Source: Rahnella bruchi (GTDB taxonomy: Bacteria > Pseudomonadota > Gammaproteobacteria > Enterobacterales > Enterobacteriaceae). From it: a DNA stretch of 64,000 nucleotides. Location: assembly GCF_003614975.1 (NCBI RefSeq), contig NZ_QZWI01000007.1:1-64000 (forward strand), given 5' to 3'. Each line of letters opens with the position of its first letter. The first letter of the stretch is position 1. This document shows positions 7,696 through 17,588 of the stretch, piece by piece. The notes beneath the pieces were generated by a model. It had not been told where the DNA came from and did no database searches. It saw nothing but the letters and a program-made list of their open reading frames with translations. A program made the translations under genes and the position numbers.

Positions 7696-10600
7696 TCAGA
7701 AGCGGATTTTTATCCCGACCGTGCCGCTCACGTCATTGGAAATCTGACTTTTCGAGCCGCCGTTCTGGTAGCTTTTACCCACTTCGGTATACGCCTGCAC
7801 TTCGCTGGTCGCCGCCCACGTCGCACCCAGCGCCACTTCTGTGCTGCTGTAACGCTGATCGGACGTCAGTGAGGTTTCACCGGCGTTGTTGCTGGTATTG
7901 ACATAGGTGGTGGTGTCGCTGCCGTCTGACAATTCCTGCCACAAGTTAACCCGCACATACGGCTTCACGGTGCCGTGTTCGGTGTCGTATTGCGTGGTCA
8001 GACGCACGCCCAGGCGACCAATCACCGCATCATCCGCGCTGACCGAGGCACGGGTTTTGGCATCGCCCGGAATAATCACGCTGTCGAAATCACTGTGCTG
8101 CCAGATAAGCTGCGCCTGAGGTTCCAGCGCCCAGCTGCTGTCGCCCAGCTGATACGGTTTACCCACTTCGACCGACGCAATATAGGTATTGCCATCCGGA
8201 CTCAGCGAGTCATGACTGCCCGGCATAGTGAGATCAATACTGTGATTGCCGTACTGCAACACGTTATCGACGTAGAATCCGTTGTCCGCCGTCCAGGTGG
8301 CGTAACCGCCCAGATAGAACGCGGTATCTGAGGTGTAACCCGCCGGACCATAACCGCCGGAATTCGCGCCCTGATAGTTGGTATCGATATCCAGCACCGT
8401 GGTGTACACCCCTGCCCGCCAGCTCTGATCCTGATACAAATCGACACCCGCCTGCATGCCGTTCATCCGCGAATCTGACTGGGTAGAGGTCGCATCGTTA
8501 AGGCTCTGATGGGTGGACTGAGCAATATACCGCGCCCAGAAACGTCCTTCCTGATCTTCCGGCGTTGCGGCGTTATACGGTTTTTCGTCCCCGACGCGCT
8601 GATGCAGCGTGCCGAGCACCGCGAGATCTGCCTGACGTGCCATACTCGCCAGACCGTCGAATACCGGCACTTCAGGACGGTAACTTGCCCGCAGGAACCA
8701 GTCTTCCCCCGCGCCCTGAGCGTTGGCAGCAAACAGACGGTACTGGAATGCGCCCGCATCCAGATGGTCGGCACCCAGCGTGAAGGCATCTTTAGTGGTT
8801 TGCGCGGTGGTCGTCGCGCCGTTCAACGCTTCAACCACAGTGATACCGTCACCGGTGGTTTGCTCGCCGAGCTGACTGACATCGATATCCAGACGGGTGA
8901 CACCCGTCGCCGACCCGCCGTTGATCACCAGACGATCCGCTACGCCCGGACTGTGCTGCTGAGCAGCAATTTTCAGTACACCGTTCATACCTACATAATC
9001 GCCGTTAACCGTCAGCGTTGAACCGACATCGCCGCCGCGCAGATTAATGGTGCCCTGGTTAATCACCGAGCCCACCGTCTGGCTGTTACCACCGGTATCG
9101 AGCAACGCACCGGCGCTGACGATATGGTCGGATTTGGCGCTCAGGGTATTGGTGCCGTTCGCCAGCAAGGTGCCGCTTTGCACCAGCGTAATACCGGAAT
9201 AACTATTAATGCCGCCCAGCACCGTGGTGCCGGATCCCTGTTGCCAGACCTGACCGGTTCCCGAGATATCGCCCGGCAGAGTCAGCAGATTAGAACGATT
9301 AATCTGCAAGATGGCGTTATCAACGATATCGCCGACGATGCTGCCCTGTTCGCCGCCGTTACCTAACTGAAGGTTCCCCCCGCTGATGGTGGTGACGCCG
9401 GTATAGGTGTTGTCGCTGTTCAGCGTTAAAGTGCCGCTGCCGGTTTTAGTCAGCGCGCCGTCGCCGCTGAGAACACCGTTCATCGCCACATTATTGCCGT
9501 TGGTGTCCACCGTACCGCCGCCATTTTGCAGGCTGACGGCGCGGCTGGTGTCAAAGGCGCTGCCATAAAGCAGCGTGCCGCCGTTAAAGCCCAGCCCGGT
9601 ACCGGACTGACCGAGGTTGTTGTCCGCGGAAACCTGCAACGTACCGGCTGTGATTTGTGTGCCGCCGCTGTAGGTGTTCGCCCCGTTGAGGACTAACGTA
9701 CCGGCGTCCGTTTTATCAATGCCGCCGCTGCCCGCGATTTGTGAATTGATGGTCGCCACATACTTAGCGCCTTCCGCCGTGCCGTCGCCGACGCGGATTT
9801 GCGTGTCCGCCGTGCTGGTGGTGATCACGCCGTCGTTAATCACATATCCGTCGGTCGCAAACTGCGCGCCGCTGATCATCACCGCGCCAAGGCTGTTATC
9901 TACCGTCACATTGCCTTTCTCGCCGCCAAAAATCGCGAAGGAGTTATTGCTGAACGGAGCGTTGAAACGACCGTCCGGATTGGTGACATCGGTTGACCAG
10001 TTGTCATTGCCGGAGCTGTTCTGCCAGATGCCGTCGCCACCGTTGATCTGACTGTCGTTTTTGTTGGCGCTGTCCGCGCCGTCCCAGAACCGCAAGATAA
10101 CGCCGGTGCGATTCACCAGGTTGACCTGATTAGCCACCGACGTCTGCACATACATGTCATCCGCAGCCGCCGGAGCCGTACCGATATCCAGCGTATTATC
10201 CGTCAGCGCGCCGGTGTAATTGATGACACGGTAAATACCGACATCAAACGTCCCGCCCGGCGTCTGGGTGATATTCAGTTTGCCGTTCAGATTCAGGTCA
10301 CCGTTGACGTTAATCAGGTCATTGAGACTGCCGCCAGCGGTGAAGGCCTGGCCGAACTGGAAATCAAGTTGCGAGTTCTGATTCAGCGTCAGCCCGCCCG
10401 TGGTCAGCACACCGACGCTGTTGAGATCCGCGCCCGCCGCCAGATGACCGTTATCCGCCACGGTGACGTTGCCGCCCAGCGTGCCGTTACCGCCAAGCGT
10501 TGCGCCTGAAACCACGCTGACTGCGCCGGTCGCCGCCTGCTGATTGCCGTTGACCAGCAATACACCCTGCTGAACATCGGTCGCGCCGGTGTAGTTGTTG

Positions 10601-13600
10601 TCGCCGGTCAGCGTCAGCGTACCGGTGCCGGTTTTGGCAAGACTGCCGTTAACGCCGCTGATAATGCCGCTGATGCTGTCATTGAGATTGAGCGCACCTT
10701 CAATCAGCTGCGCTGCGCCCAGCACCACATTCCCCGCACCGGAAAGCGAACCGACTGACGTACTGCCGCTGACGTCCGCGATATTGACCACGCCGCCTGC
10801 GTTGTTGGCGATGGTGCTGCCCGCAGCGGTTGACTGACCGGCAAAGGCCACCAGCCCGCTGTTGTTGATGACTGAACTGCCGCCATCCGCCTGACCGCTG
10901 AGATCCATCTGCGTACCGGAGGCCAGCGTAAACTGCCCGTTGCCGCCGCTGGCATTATCGTTCAGCCGGACTGCCGCCCCGTTGGTGGCATTGATAATGC
11001 TGTCTGCCGCCGACGCGGTGTCATTGAAAGTGAGAATGCCGCTGTCGAGCGCAAAGCTGTGGGTTTCGGCGTTCGCATCGTTATTGAAATTGACGGTGCC
11101 TTGCTGGTTAACGGTGATCAGGCTATTTGCCGTGCCGAACACGCCGGTGGTATTGGCATCGACAGCGACGGTGGTTGCGCCGTTAGTGCCGGTAACGGTG
11201 GTCGGCCCCTGATACGTATTCGCCTGATTCAGTTCCAGCAAGCTGTTAGCTGTGGCGGCAGAATCCAGCACCGTCAGTTGTCCCAGCCCGCCGATCACGC
11301 CGGTTGGCGTGAAGGTGTGACCATACAAATCAAACTGACCACCGCCAAGACGACTGAGGAAAATCAGACGGTCGGTGGTGAAGTTATCGCCAATCTGTAG
11401 CGTCGAGTTGTTGTTTATCAGTATTGATGTGCCCGCTATCCCGAGGTTCTGGTCGGAGGAAACATTCAACGTACCGCCGAAGATTTCAGTCCCACCGGCG
11501 TAAGCGTTATTACCGGTCAGGATCAGCCTGCCCGGATCAGATTTGAACAGTTTCAGAACCTGACTGCCCGGCCCGGCGGTCACGAGATTGGCGTTGATGG
11601 TAGCCGTATCTCCGGCACCGGCACCGCCCGCGCCAACGCGGATGATGAAGTACGCATCCGCCGCCGTTTCGCCCTGATCCCGGTAAGCCGAAACCGGTGT
11701 GAGGTTAGTGGAACGGAACATCGTCAGCGGATCGCCATTGAGCACGTAGCCGTCGCTGTCGAACTGTATCCCCGCCGCAGTGACCGGATTGTAGAAGTTA
11801 CTGACCGTGACCGTGCCTGCTGTGCCCTGAAATACTGCGAAGGATGCCTGGCTCCACGGATTGTTGCCAAAGCCGGTGGACGTAGTCCAGTTGTTGGTAT
11901 CGCCCACCGCTCGGGATTGCCAGACGCCATTGCCGCCATCGACCTCATTGTTACCCGAGGTGCCGTCACCGTGGTTGCTGCCAAGCAGATCGCCGTCCCA
12001 GAATTGCAGCGTGGAGCTGGTTTGCGGTGAACTCAGCACCAGGTTGACCTGACTAGGGATCGATGTCTGCACGCCATACGTACTGTCGCTGCCCGGTGGC
12101 AGTGTCGTGACTTCCAGACCATTATTCGTCAGCGTGCCGCCATAGCTATAAAGGCGATACAGCCCCGGCAGGAAGCTGCCGCCGTCGGAAACCGTAACAT
12201 TCAGTTGTCCGTCCAGCGTCAGGTTTTGGGCAACATTCACGAAGTCATTCAGCGCACCGCCTGCGGTGGTGAACTGCCCCAGCTCGAATTTATTATTGGT
12301 GGTCGGTGAAAGATTCAGACTGCCGTTGATGTTCAGCGTACCCGCGCCGCCGTCACCCGGTGAAAGCGTGGTATCTGCCGCAAATGTCACGTCACCGCCA
12401 ATCGTGCCGGTCCCGCCAAGCGTTGTGCCGCTGGCCACCGTGGTGGCGCCGGTCGCACCGGACTGATTGCCGTTCACCAGCAAGGTGCCGCCGTTCACCT
12501 GCGTCACGCCCTGATAGGTATTCGCACCGCTTAACCGCGTGGTGCCGCTGCCGGTCTGGTAGAACGCACCGGTTCCGCTGATCACACCGCCCAGATTAAC
12601 GGTATCGGACTGATTAATATTCAGCACGCCGTTATCAGTAATATTGGTCAGCTCAGACAATGCGCCCGGCGCACCGCCGTTGCCAAGTTGCAGCGTGCCG
12701 CCGCTGTCAATCAGCGTATTACCGGTGTAGGTATTTTCACCAGTCAGAATAGTGGTGCCGCCACCTGTGCGTTCCAGTCCGCCGGTGCCGCTGATAATGC
12801 CCGAATAAGTTTGCGTGGCAGAAAGGCCGTTAAACACCAGCAGACTATCTCCGCCGTCGGTGCTGACGTCGTAATTGTTGATGCTGGAAAGCGCGGCATC
12901 CGTGACGTTGTCACTGCTGCGCAATGTGCCGCCATCGGTAACCTGAATCAGCGGTGTGCCGGAAAGTTGCAGATTATCCACGACCTGCACATCGGCGCTG
13001 GTTCCGGTGACCGTCAGCGTGCTCCAGCCGGTGCCGATATTGGTCACCGGCAGCGCATCGGCCACGAGCGAACCAATCTGCGCTGAACCTGCGCCCGCAT
13101 GGGTATTGGTGAACGTCAGCGTGCTGTTGCTGCCGCCTTCACTGAGAATGTGGGAAGTGGTGGTGAGATCCACATCGCCGATATTGGCGCGATCGTTACC
13201 GTCTGCACCGGTGAAATCCACCGCGCCATTCAGCGTGCCACTGTTCCAGGTAAAGGTATCGGTGCCGGAGCCCAGATTGATCAGCCCGGTGGTCGCCTGC
13301 GTGCCGGAAAGCGTGACGTTGTCACTGCCGCTGCCAGTCAGTAAGGCGGTCGCCGTATTGCTGGCAGCGCTGAGCGTCCCCTGATTGGTGACGGTGTTAT
13401 TTGCTGTACCGCTGGCGTCAATGACGACGGAGTTCGGACTGGCATCCGTAATTGTTCCGGTGTTGATAAGGGTGCGGTTGGCCGCCGTGCCGTTGATGCG
13501 GATCAGCGCCAGCGGATTGAGCGCACCGGTGGCATTAATCGTGCCGTTATTGGTGAACGCGCCCGCGTTGGTAGCGAGAACTGATGTGTTGGTGTTACTG

Positions 13601-16600
13601 CTGGTTTGAATGTTACCGTTATTGGTCACCGCGCTGGCATCTTCTGCGGATATCGCCGCGCCGCTGGTTGCGCCCATAGTGATATCCGCACCGGAGGTTA
13701 CGCTGCCGTTGGTTTTTGCCAGGATCCCGTTACCGTTCGCGCCCGTCACATCAATGGTGTAACCGGTGCCGATAGTCAGATTACCGGTCGTATTGCTGCC
13801 GTCAGTCTGTTCAAACGCAAAGCCCGCGCCGCTGCCTGACACATTAAGCTGGTTGCCGGAACCCTCGGCATCGAAGGTTACGGCGGTACGGATTGCCGGG
13901 CCGTCAGCCGCGTTAATGGTGACGCCGGTCAGGTTAATATTCGAGGTGTCAGCCTTATTGTTGATGCCCGCGCCGGTACCGCTGATATCAATTTGCGTAT
14001 TGCTTGCCGTCAGGGACGAAGATCCGAGATCCATCAGGATGCCGTCTGCCCCGTTGCTGGCGGTAATATGGTTATTCGTTCCGCTTATCGCCAGAGACGC
14101 ACCGTTACCCACCAGCTGCACTGCCGCCAGACCGCCATTGGCCGTCACGTTCCCGAGCTGCGTGACCTGCGCGCCTGCGCCCTGAACTTTTACCCCGACG
14201 TTATTGCTGCCTGCGGCACCGGTCACCGTGATGTCACGCAAATTGGTCAGCGTGCCTTTATCCTGAATGTACACACCGATATTGTTAGTGCCGTTCACGT
14301 CGATTGGCGCGTTATTGTTGGCAATACCGCCGTCGTGCAGGTAAATCCCGATATTGTTATTACCCGCCAGGCTGGTGCCGTCGCTTTCGATGTCCACGGT
14401 ACCCAGCCAGGAAATGTCATACCCTTTAATGCCGCTCTGGCTGGCAGTGGTGCCGATATCCGCTCTTGAAAGCACATTGGTCGCCAGCGCATCCGCACTG
14501 TTGCCGATGGTGCCGTCAATCGAATAGTTACGACCATCGACCACCACGGCGGTGGCGTCGTTATGCTCAAGCAAAATGCCGCCGTTATTGATGGTGCCGG
14601 TCGCGCCGCCGGTGATTTTCACCCCGACCGCATTCTCCCCGCCGACGTGGATCGTCGCTAGTCCGGTATCCAGCGTGGTCAGCGAGTCATCGCCGCCGCC
14701 CGGCTGACCGTCTGCGCCGGTATCAAGTCCGTTGGCAAATACACCGGTAGAACCGGCACCCGTCACCGTTAACTGATACGGGCCAGCGTTGCCCGAGTCA
14801 CCGTCAAACTGCGCGCCATGGTCGATAGCAAACAGGATAGACCCCGCCTGTCCGTTGTCTTTGATGATGGCACTGCCCAGATTGATTTTGGCATTCTCGC
14901 CATAGGCGTAATAACCAATCTGATTGGTGTTAGCGAAATTCAGGAGCGCATTAGTGCCTACGTTGATGGTCGCCTGTCCGCGTGCATGAACACCAATCGC
15001 CCCGGCAGACAGCAAGTTTATCGCCGAATTAACCGTAGCAGTCGCCTGATTACCGTTCAGCCCTTCAGCGTAAACGGCATAGTTACGGTAGGTGAACGGG
15101 TTACTGTCGCTGCCGCCATTATCGCCTGCCGCTCCGACAGTAATCGTTCCTGCACTGGTGGAATTCACGGTGGCGGTTGCCGTTCTGGCCAGCAGGTTGA
15201 TCGCCACGTTGTTTTCACCAAACACACGGATAATGCCGGTATTGGTGACGTTGGTAGTGTCGGTGGCGGATAAGCCGTAGTTTTGCGCTGCTGAACCGTT
15301 GGACAAAATTTGCCCCAGCACGTTAATGGTGCCGCTGTTGAGTACCGTGCCGGTGCCGCCATTGACCAGCATGCCGACAGCATTTCGCGTCAGCGTACCC
15401 AGCGTGATGATACCGTCGTTGGTCACGTTACCGGTGCTGCTGGTGCGGACACCGGCAGACTGCACCGCACCGCCGACCATAGTGGTCGCAGAAGGTGCCG
15501 CGGTGGCGGTCACCGGATCGGTGCCGACATAAATATTCCCGCCGGTGGTGTTGGTAAACGTCGCTGCGCCGGAGATATCCGCGCCGTATCCGCTCGCGCG
15601 CCCGTCAGCGTTATGGGTGTTACCTGTCACCGCAATGCTGCCGCTGTTGGTGGCGGTGGTGGTGCCTTGCGCCTGCATACCGGTCGCACCATCGGTGGTG
15701 CCATCGGTCAGCGCAACGTTGATATAACCGGTGTTAGATAACTGGCTGTCACCCAGTCCCTGCATGGCGATGCTGCCCTGATTGCTGACATTCTGGTTGG
15801 TGCCCTCTTTTTCGAGGAACAGTCCGGCATTCAGGGTGCCGTTGTTGGTCGCGGTGGCGTCGGTCGCCATCATCCCCACGCCCGCCGGGCTGGAGCCGCT
15901 GCTGCGCCAGATATTGATGTTGCCGTCGTTGGTCAGTATCGCGCCGTTGTCGCCACGCATTACCGCCGTTGCCCCGTCCACGGCCAGACTGCCGGTGCTG
16001 GTGACGGTGCCCGTCGCGTTCGCGCCTGTGGCGTATATTACGTTAAGTTCGCCGGTTGCCAGCGTGGCGTTATTGGTGTGAGCGAGCATGTCATCCCACA
16101 CGTGATAGGTCAGATCCACGCGGTTCTGCTGCTCGGCACTGAGCAAACTTTGAATGATGGCGTTATAGGTATTTTGCGCGATCACCGGTGAATCAATCAC
16201 CGCCCCGCCATTTTGTGGCGGCAACGTCACCCCGCCGGTCAGCCAAAGCTGAACCTGACTATTTTCGCGGCTGGTTCCCAGCAGGAAGTCGTTCACGGTG
16301 GCAATATCTGCCGCCGAGTTAATGGTAAAGGTCCTTGAACCGGCCTGTACGACCCTTCCGGCCACCAGTACATAGTTCGGCAACGTAATCGAATCGTTGT
16401 ATTGCGAACTGACCGCAGTTTCATTTTGCAGATCACTGGATATCACCGCTGCCGGTGCGAAATGCACGTAGTTATCCGACTGCCAGTTCACAGCGCTGGC
16501 TGCACCGGCACTGCCATCGGCTTTGGCCAGCGTGGAGTTTTTCGCCAGCAGTTCGAGGGTGTTCGCCGCAGCAGCTATCGGCGTGGTGCCGCTGGTGTCT

Positions 16601-17325
16601 GCGCCGATATTAATATTCGCGGTGCCGCCGGTGGAGGCCACGCTGGCGATACCGAAATTATTGTAAATATGGAAAGAGTTCGGATCGTAAACGTTCAGTG
16701 GCAAATCACCGACCAGTGAGGTGCCGGGGGCAGAAAAGGTCGAGGAATCATAAACTTTGATGACGGCATAACTGCCATCCAGCCCCGGTACGACTACGTT
16801 CAGTTCCTGATTTTGTTCCGGAACCGCCTGACTGGTGGAATAGCTGAAAGTATCGATATTGGCTGAGGTAATCGGCGTGACGACGTTATTGGAGTCAGTC
16901 GCCTGGATCACGGTGATGCGCCCCGGATCCGCGTCTGTGCCTGTGCTGTCGATCAGCCCGTTGCGTACCAGTAACTGCGTGGCGCTGCCGTCAGTGCCCG
17001 CGGCAATCGTTGGGATTGGCCCCAGAATATTGAGCGTCGTTCCGGCGGCGTAGTGTGTCGCGGTGGCGGTATCGCCATCAATAGTGAAAGCAAAACCCGT
17101 TTCCCGCAAAATGTCATAATTAGTCAGCGGCGGAAAATTATAAGTCGGATAAACATCAGCCCAGTTCACATCATCCGCCAGAGCGGGCGCTGCCGTCAGG
17201 GCCAGTGCCAGAGTCGCCGCTAATTTTGTGCGTCCGGATCCTTTGCGATGCCCTTTGGTTGTTTCAGGCGCGGCAACCCACGCAGACCTGATTTCACTCC
17301 ACACCAGACGATAGATCTTATTCAT
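7696..17325 (-). CDS. Giant type Va autotransporter adhesin-like protein (3209 aa)
   Basis: One uninterrupted 9.6-kb frame. N-terminus: extended signal peptide region (MNKIYRLVWSEIRSAWVAAPE), a basic linker, then a hydrophobic core ending TAAPALA at residue 50, typical of very large autotransporters. The passenger (about 51-2900) is Gly/Asn/Thr/Ser-rich beta-helix sequence. Its first half has many short repeats of the form N-x-G-x-I-x-V/x-x-G; its second half has autotransporter-associated repeats (G-T-G-x-L-x-K-x-G-x-G-T-L-x-L-x-G-x-N-x-Y-x-G). The last roughly 290 residues (from about EGRFWARY) form a 12-strand beta-barrel ending GIKIRF, with a terminal aromatic residue. A block of about 230 residues is present twice in the passenger (see findings). 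No protease triad was noticed, so adhesion, aggregation or biofilm is the likely role; this is inferred. Monocistronic. Confidence 0.9.
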   Translation of the reverse strand: MNKIYRLVWSEIRSAWVAAPETTKGHRKGSGRTKLAATLALALTAAPALADDVNWADVYPTYNFPPLTNYDILRETGFAFTIDGDTATATHYAAGTTLNILGPIPTIAAGTDGSATQLLVRNGLIDSTGTDADPGRITVIQATDSNNVVTPITSANIDTFSYSTSQAVPEQNQELNVVVPGLDGSYAVIKVYDSSTFSAPGTSLVGDLPLNVYDPNSFHIYNNFGIASVASTGGTANINIGADTSGTTPIAAAANTLELLAKNSTLAKADGSAGAASAVNWQSDNYVHFAPAAVISSDLQNETAVSSQYNDSITLPNYVLVAGRVVQAGSRTFTINSAADIATVNDFLLGTSRENSQVQLWLTGGVTLPPQNGGAVIDSPVIAQNTYNAIIQSLLSAEQQNRVDLTYHVWDDMLAHTNNATLATGELNVIYATGANATGTVTSTGSLAVDGATAVMRGDNGAILTNDGNINIWRSSGSSPAGVGMMATDATATNNGTLNAGLFLEKEGTNQNVSNQGSIAMQGLGDSQLSNTGYINVALTDGTTDGATGMQAQGTTTATNSGSIAVTGNTHNADGRASGYGADISGAATFTNTTGGNIYVGTDPVTATAAPSATTMVGGAVQSAGVRTSSTGNVTNDGIITLGTLTRNAVGMLVNGGTGTVLNSGTINVLGQILSNGSAAQNYGLSATDTTNVTNTGIIRVFGENNVAINLLARTATATVNSTSAGTITVGAAGDNGGSDSNPFTYRNYAVYAEGLNGNQATATVNSAINLLSAGAIGVHARGQATINVGTNALLNFANTNQIGYYAYGENAKINLGSAIIKDNGQAGSILFAIDHGAQFDGDSGNAGPYQLTVTGAGSTGVFANGLDTGADGQPGGGDDSLTTLDTGLATIHVGGENAVGVKITGGATGTINNGGILLEHNDATAVVVDGRNYSIDGTIGNSADALATNVLSRADIGTTASQSGIKGYDISWLGTVDIESDGTSLAGNNNIGIYLHDGGIANNNAPIDVNGTNNIGVYIQDKGTLTNLRDITVTGAAGSNNVGVKVQGAGAQVTQLGNVTANGGLAAVQLVGNGASLAISGTNNHITASNGADGILMDLGSSSLTASNTQIDISGTGAGINNKADTSNINLTGVTINAADGPAIRTAVTFDAEGSGNQLNVSGSGAGFAFEQTDGSNTTGNLTIGTGYTIDVTGANGNGILAKTNGSVTSGADITMGATSGAAISAEDASAVTNNGNIQTSSNTNTSVLATNAGAFTNNGTINATGALNPLALIRINGTAANRTLINTGTITDASPNSVVIDASGTANNTVTNQGTLSAASNTATALLTGSGSDNVTLSGTQATTGLINLGSGTDTFTWNSGTLNGAVDFTGADGNDRANIGDVDLTTTSHILSEGGSNSTLTFTNTHAGAGSAQIGSLVADALPVTNIGTGWSTLTVTGTSADVQVVDNLQLSGTPLIQVTDGGTLRSSDNVTDAALSSINNYDVSTDGGDSLLVFNGLSATQTYSGIISGTGGLERTGGGTTILTGENTYTGNTLIDSGGTLQLGNGGAPGALSELTNITDNGVLNINQSDTVNLGGVISGTGAFYQTGSGTTRLSGANTYQGVTQVNGGTLLVNGNQSGATGATTVASGTTLGGTGTIGGDVTFAADTTLSPGDGGAGTLNINGSLNLSPTTNNKFELGQFTTAGGALNDFVNVAQNLTLDGQLNVTVSDGGSFLPGLYRLYSYGGTLTNNGLEVTTLPPGSDSTYGVQTSIPSQVNLVLSSPQTSSTLQFWDGDLLGSNHGDGTSGNNEVDGGNGVWQSRAVGDTNNWTTSTGFGNNPWSQASFAVFQGTAGTVTVSNFYNPVTAAGIQFDSDGYVLNGDPLTMFRSTNLTPVSAYRDQGETAADAYFIIRVGAGGAGAGDTATINANLVTAGPGSQVLKLFKSDPGRLILTGNNAYAGGTEIFGGTLNVSSDQNLGIAGTSILINNNSTLQIGDNFTTDRLIFLSRLGGGQFDLYGHTFTPTGVIGGLGQLTVLDSAATANSLLELNQANTYQGPTTVTGTNGATTVAVDANTTGVFGTANSLITVNQQGTVNFNNDANAETHSFALDSGILTFNDTASAADSIINATNGAAVRLNDNASGGNGQFTLASGTQMDLSGQADGGSSVINNSGLVAFAGQSTAAGSTIANNAGGVVNIADVSGSTSVGSLSGAGNVVLGAAQLIEGALNLNDSISGIISGVNGSLAKTGTGTLTLTGDNNYTGATDVQQGVLLVNGNQQAATGAVSVVSGATLGGNGTLGGNVTVADNGHLAAGADLNSVGVLTTGGLTLNQNSQLDFQFGQAFTAGGSLNDLINVNGDLNLNGKLNITQTPGGTFDVGIYRVINYTGALTDNTLDIGTAPAAADDMYVQTSVANQVNLVNRTGVILRFWDGADSANKNDSQINGGDGIWQNSSGNDNWSTDVTNPDGRFNAPFSNNSFAIFGGEKGNVTVDNSLGAVMISGAQFATDGYVINDGVITTSTADTQIRVGDGTAEGAKYVATINSQIAGSGGIDKTDAGTLVLNGANTYSGGTQITAGTLQVSADNNLGQSGTGLGFNGGTLLYGSAFDTSRAVSLQNGGGTVDTNGNNVAMNGVLSGDGALTKTGSGTLTLNSDNTYTGVTTISGGNLQLGNGGEQGSIVGDIVDNAILQINRSNLLTLPGDISGTGQVWQQGSGTTVLGGINSYSGITLVQSGTLLANGTNTLSAKSDHIVSAGALLDTGGNSQTVGSVINQGTINLRGGDVGSTLTVNGDYVGMNGVLKIAAQQHSPGVADRLVINGGSATGVTRLDIDVSQLGEQTTGDGITVVEALNGATTTAQTTKDAFTLGADHLDAGAFQYRLFAANAQGAGEDWFLRASYRPEVPVFDGLASMARQADLAVLGTLHQRVGDEKPYNAATPEDQEGRFWARYIAQSTHQSLNDATSTQSDSRMNGMQAGVDLYQDQSWRAGVYTTVLDIDTNYQGANSGGYGPAGYTSDTAFYLGGYATWTADNGFYVDNVLQYGNHSIDLTMPGSHDSLSPDGNTYIASVEVGKPYQLGDSSWALEPQAQLIWQHSDFDSVIIPGDAKTRASVSADDAVIGRLGVRLTTQYDTEHGTVKPYVRVNLWQELSDGSDTTTYVNTSNNAGETSLTSDQRYSSTEVALGATWAATSEVQAYTEVGKSYQNGGSKSQISNDVSGTVGIKIRF

Positions 17326-17588
17326 GAGTCAGTTCCATCAAGAGAATTTTATAAGGCGACCGTTGTGGTCAGGCGCAACGCAAACAAGTTGAACAAGAGA
17401 AAACAAAAGGGAGCGAGGTAATATTTCCTTACCTCAAACTTAATTTTAAATATTCTGAAATTTCACTTACGAATTCCTAACATAAAGGTAAGCTACACTT
17501 ACAAAAACGCAACTTTTTACTGATGAAATAGTGACTTCGCGTTCATTGCGCCTGAATGCCATATTTAAAATGAATAAAGGGAAAAATT

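Noticed and set aside
7907-17053. Many open frames on the plus strand opposite the autotransporter
   Set aside because: They follow the repetitive, GC-rich antisense of the passenger; none has a ribosome site or known family.
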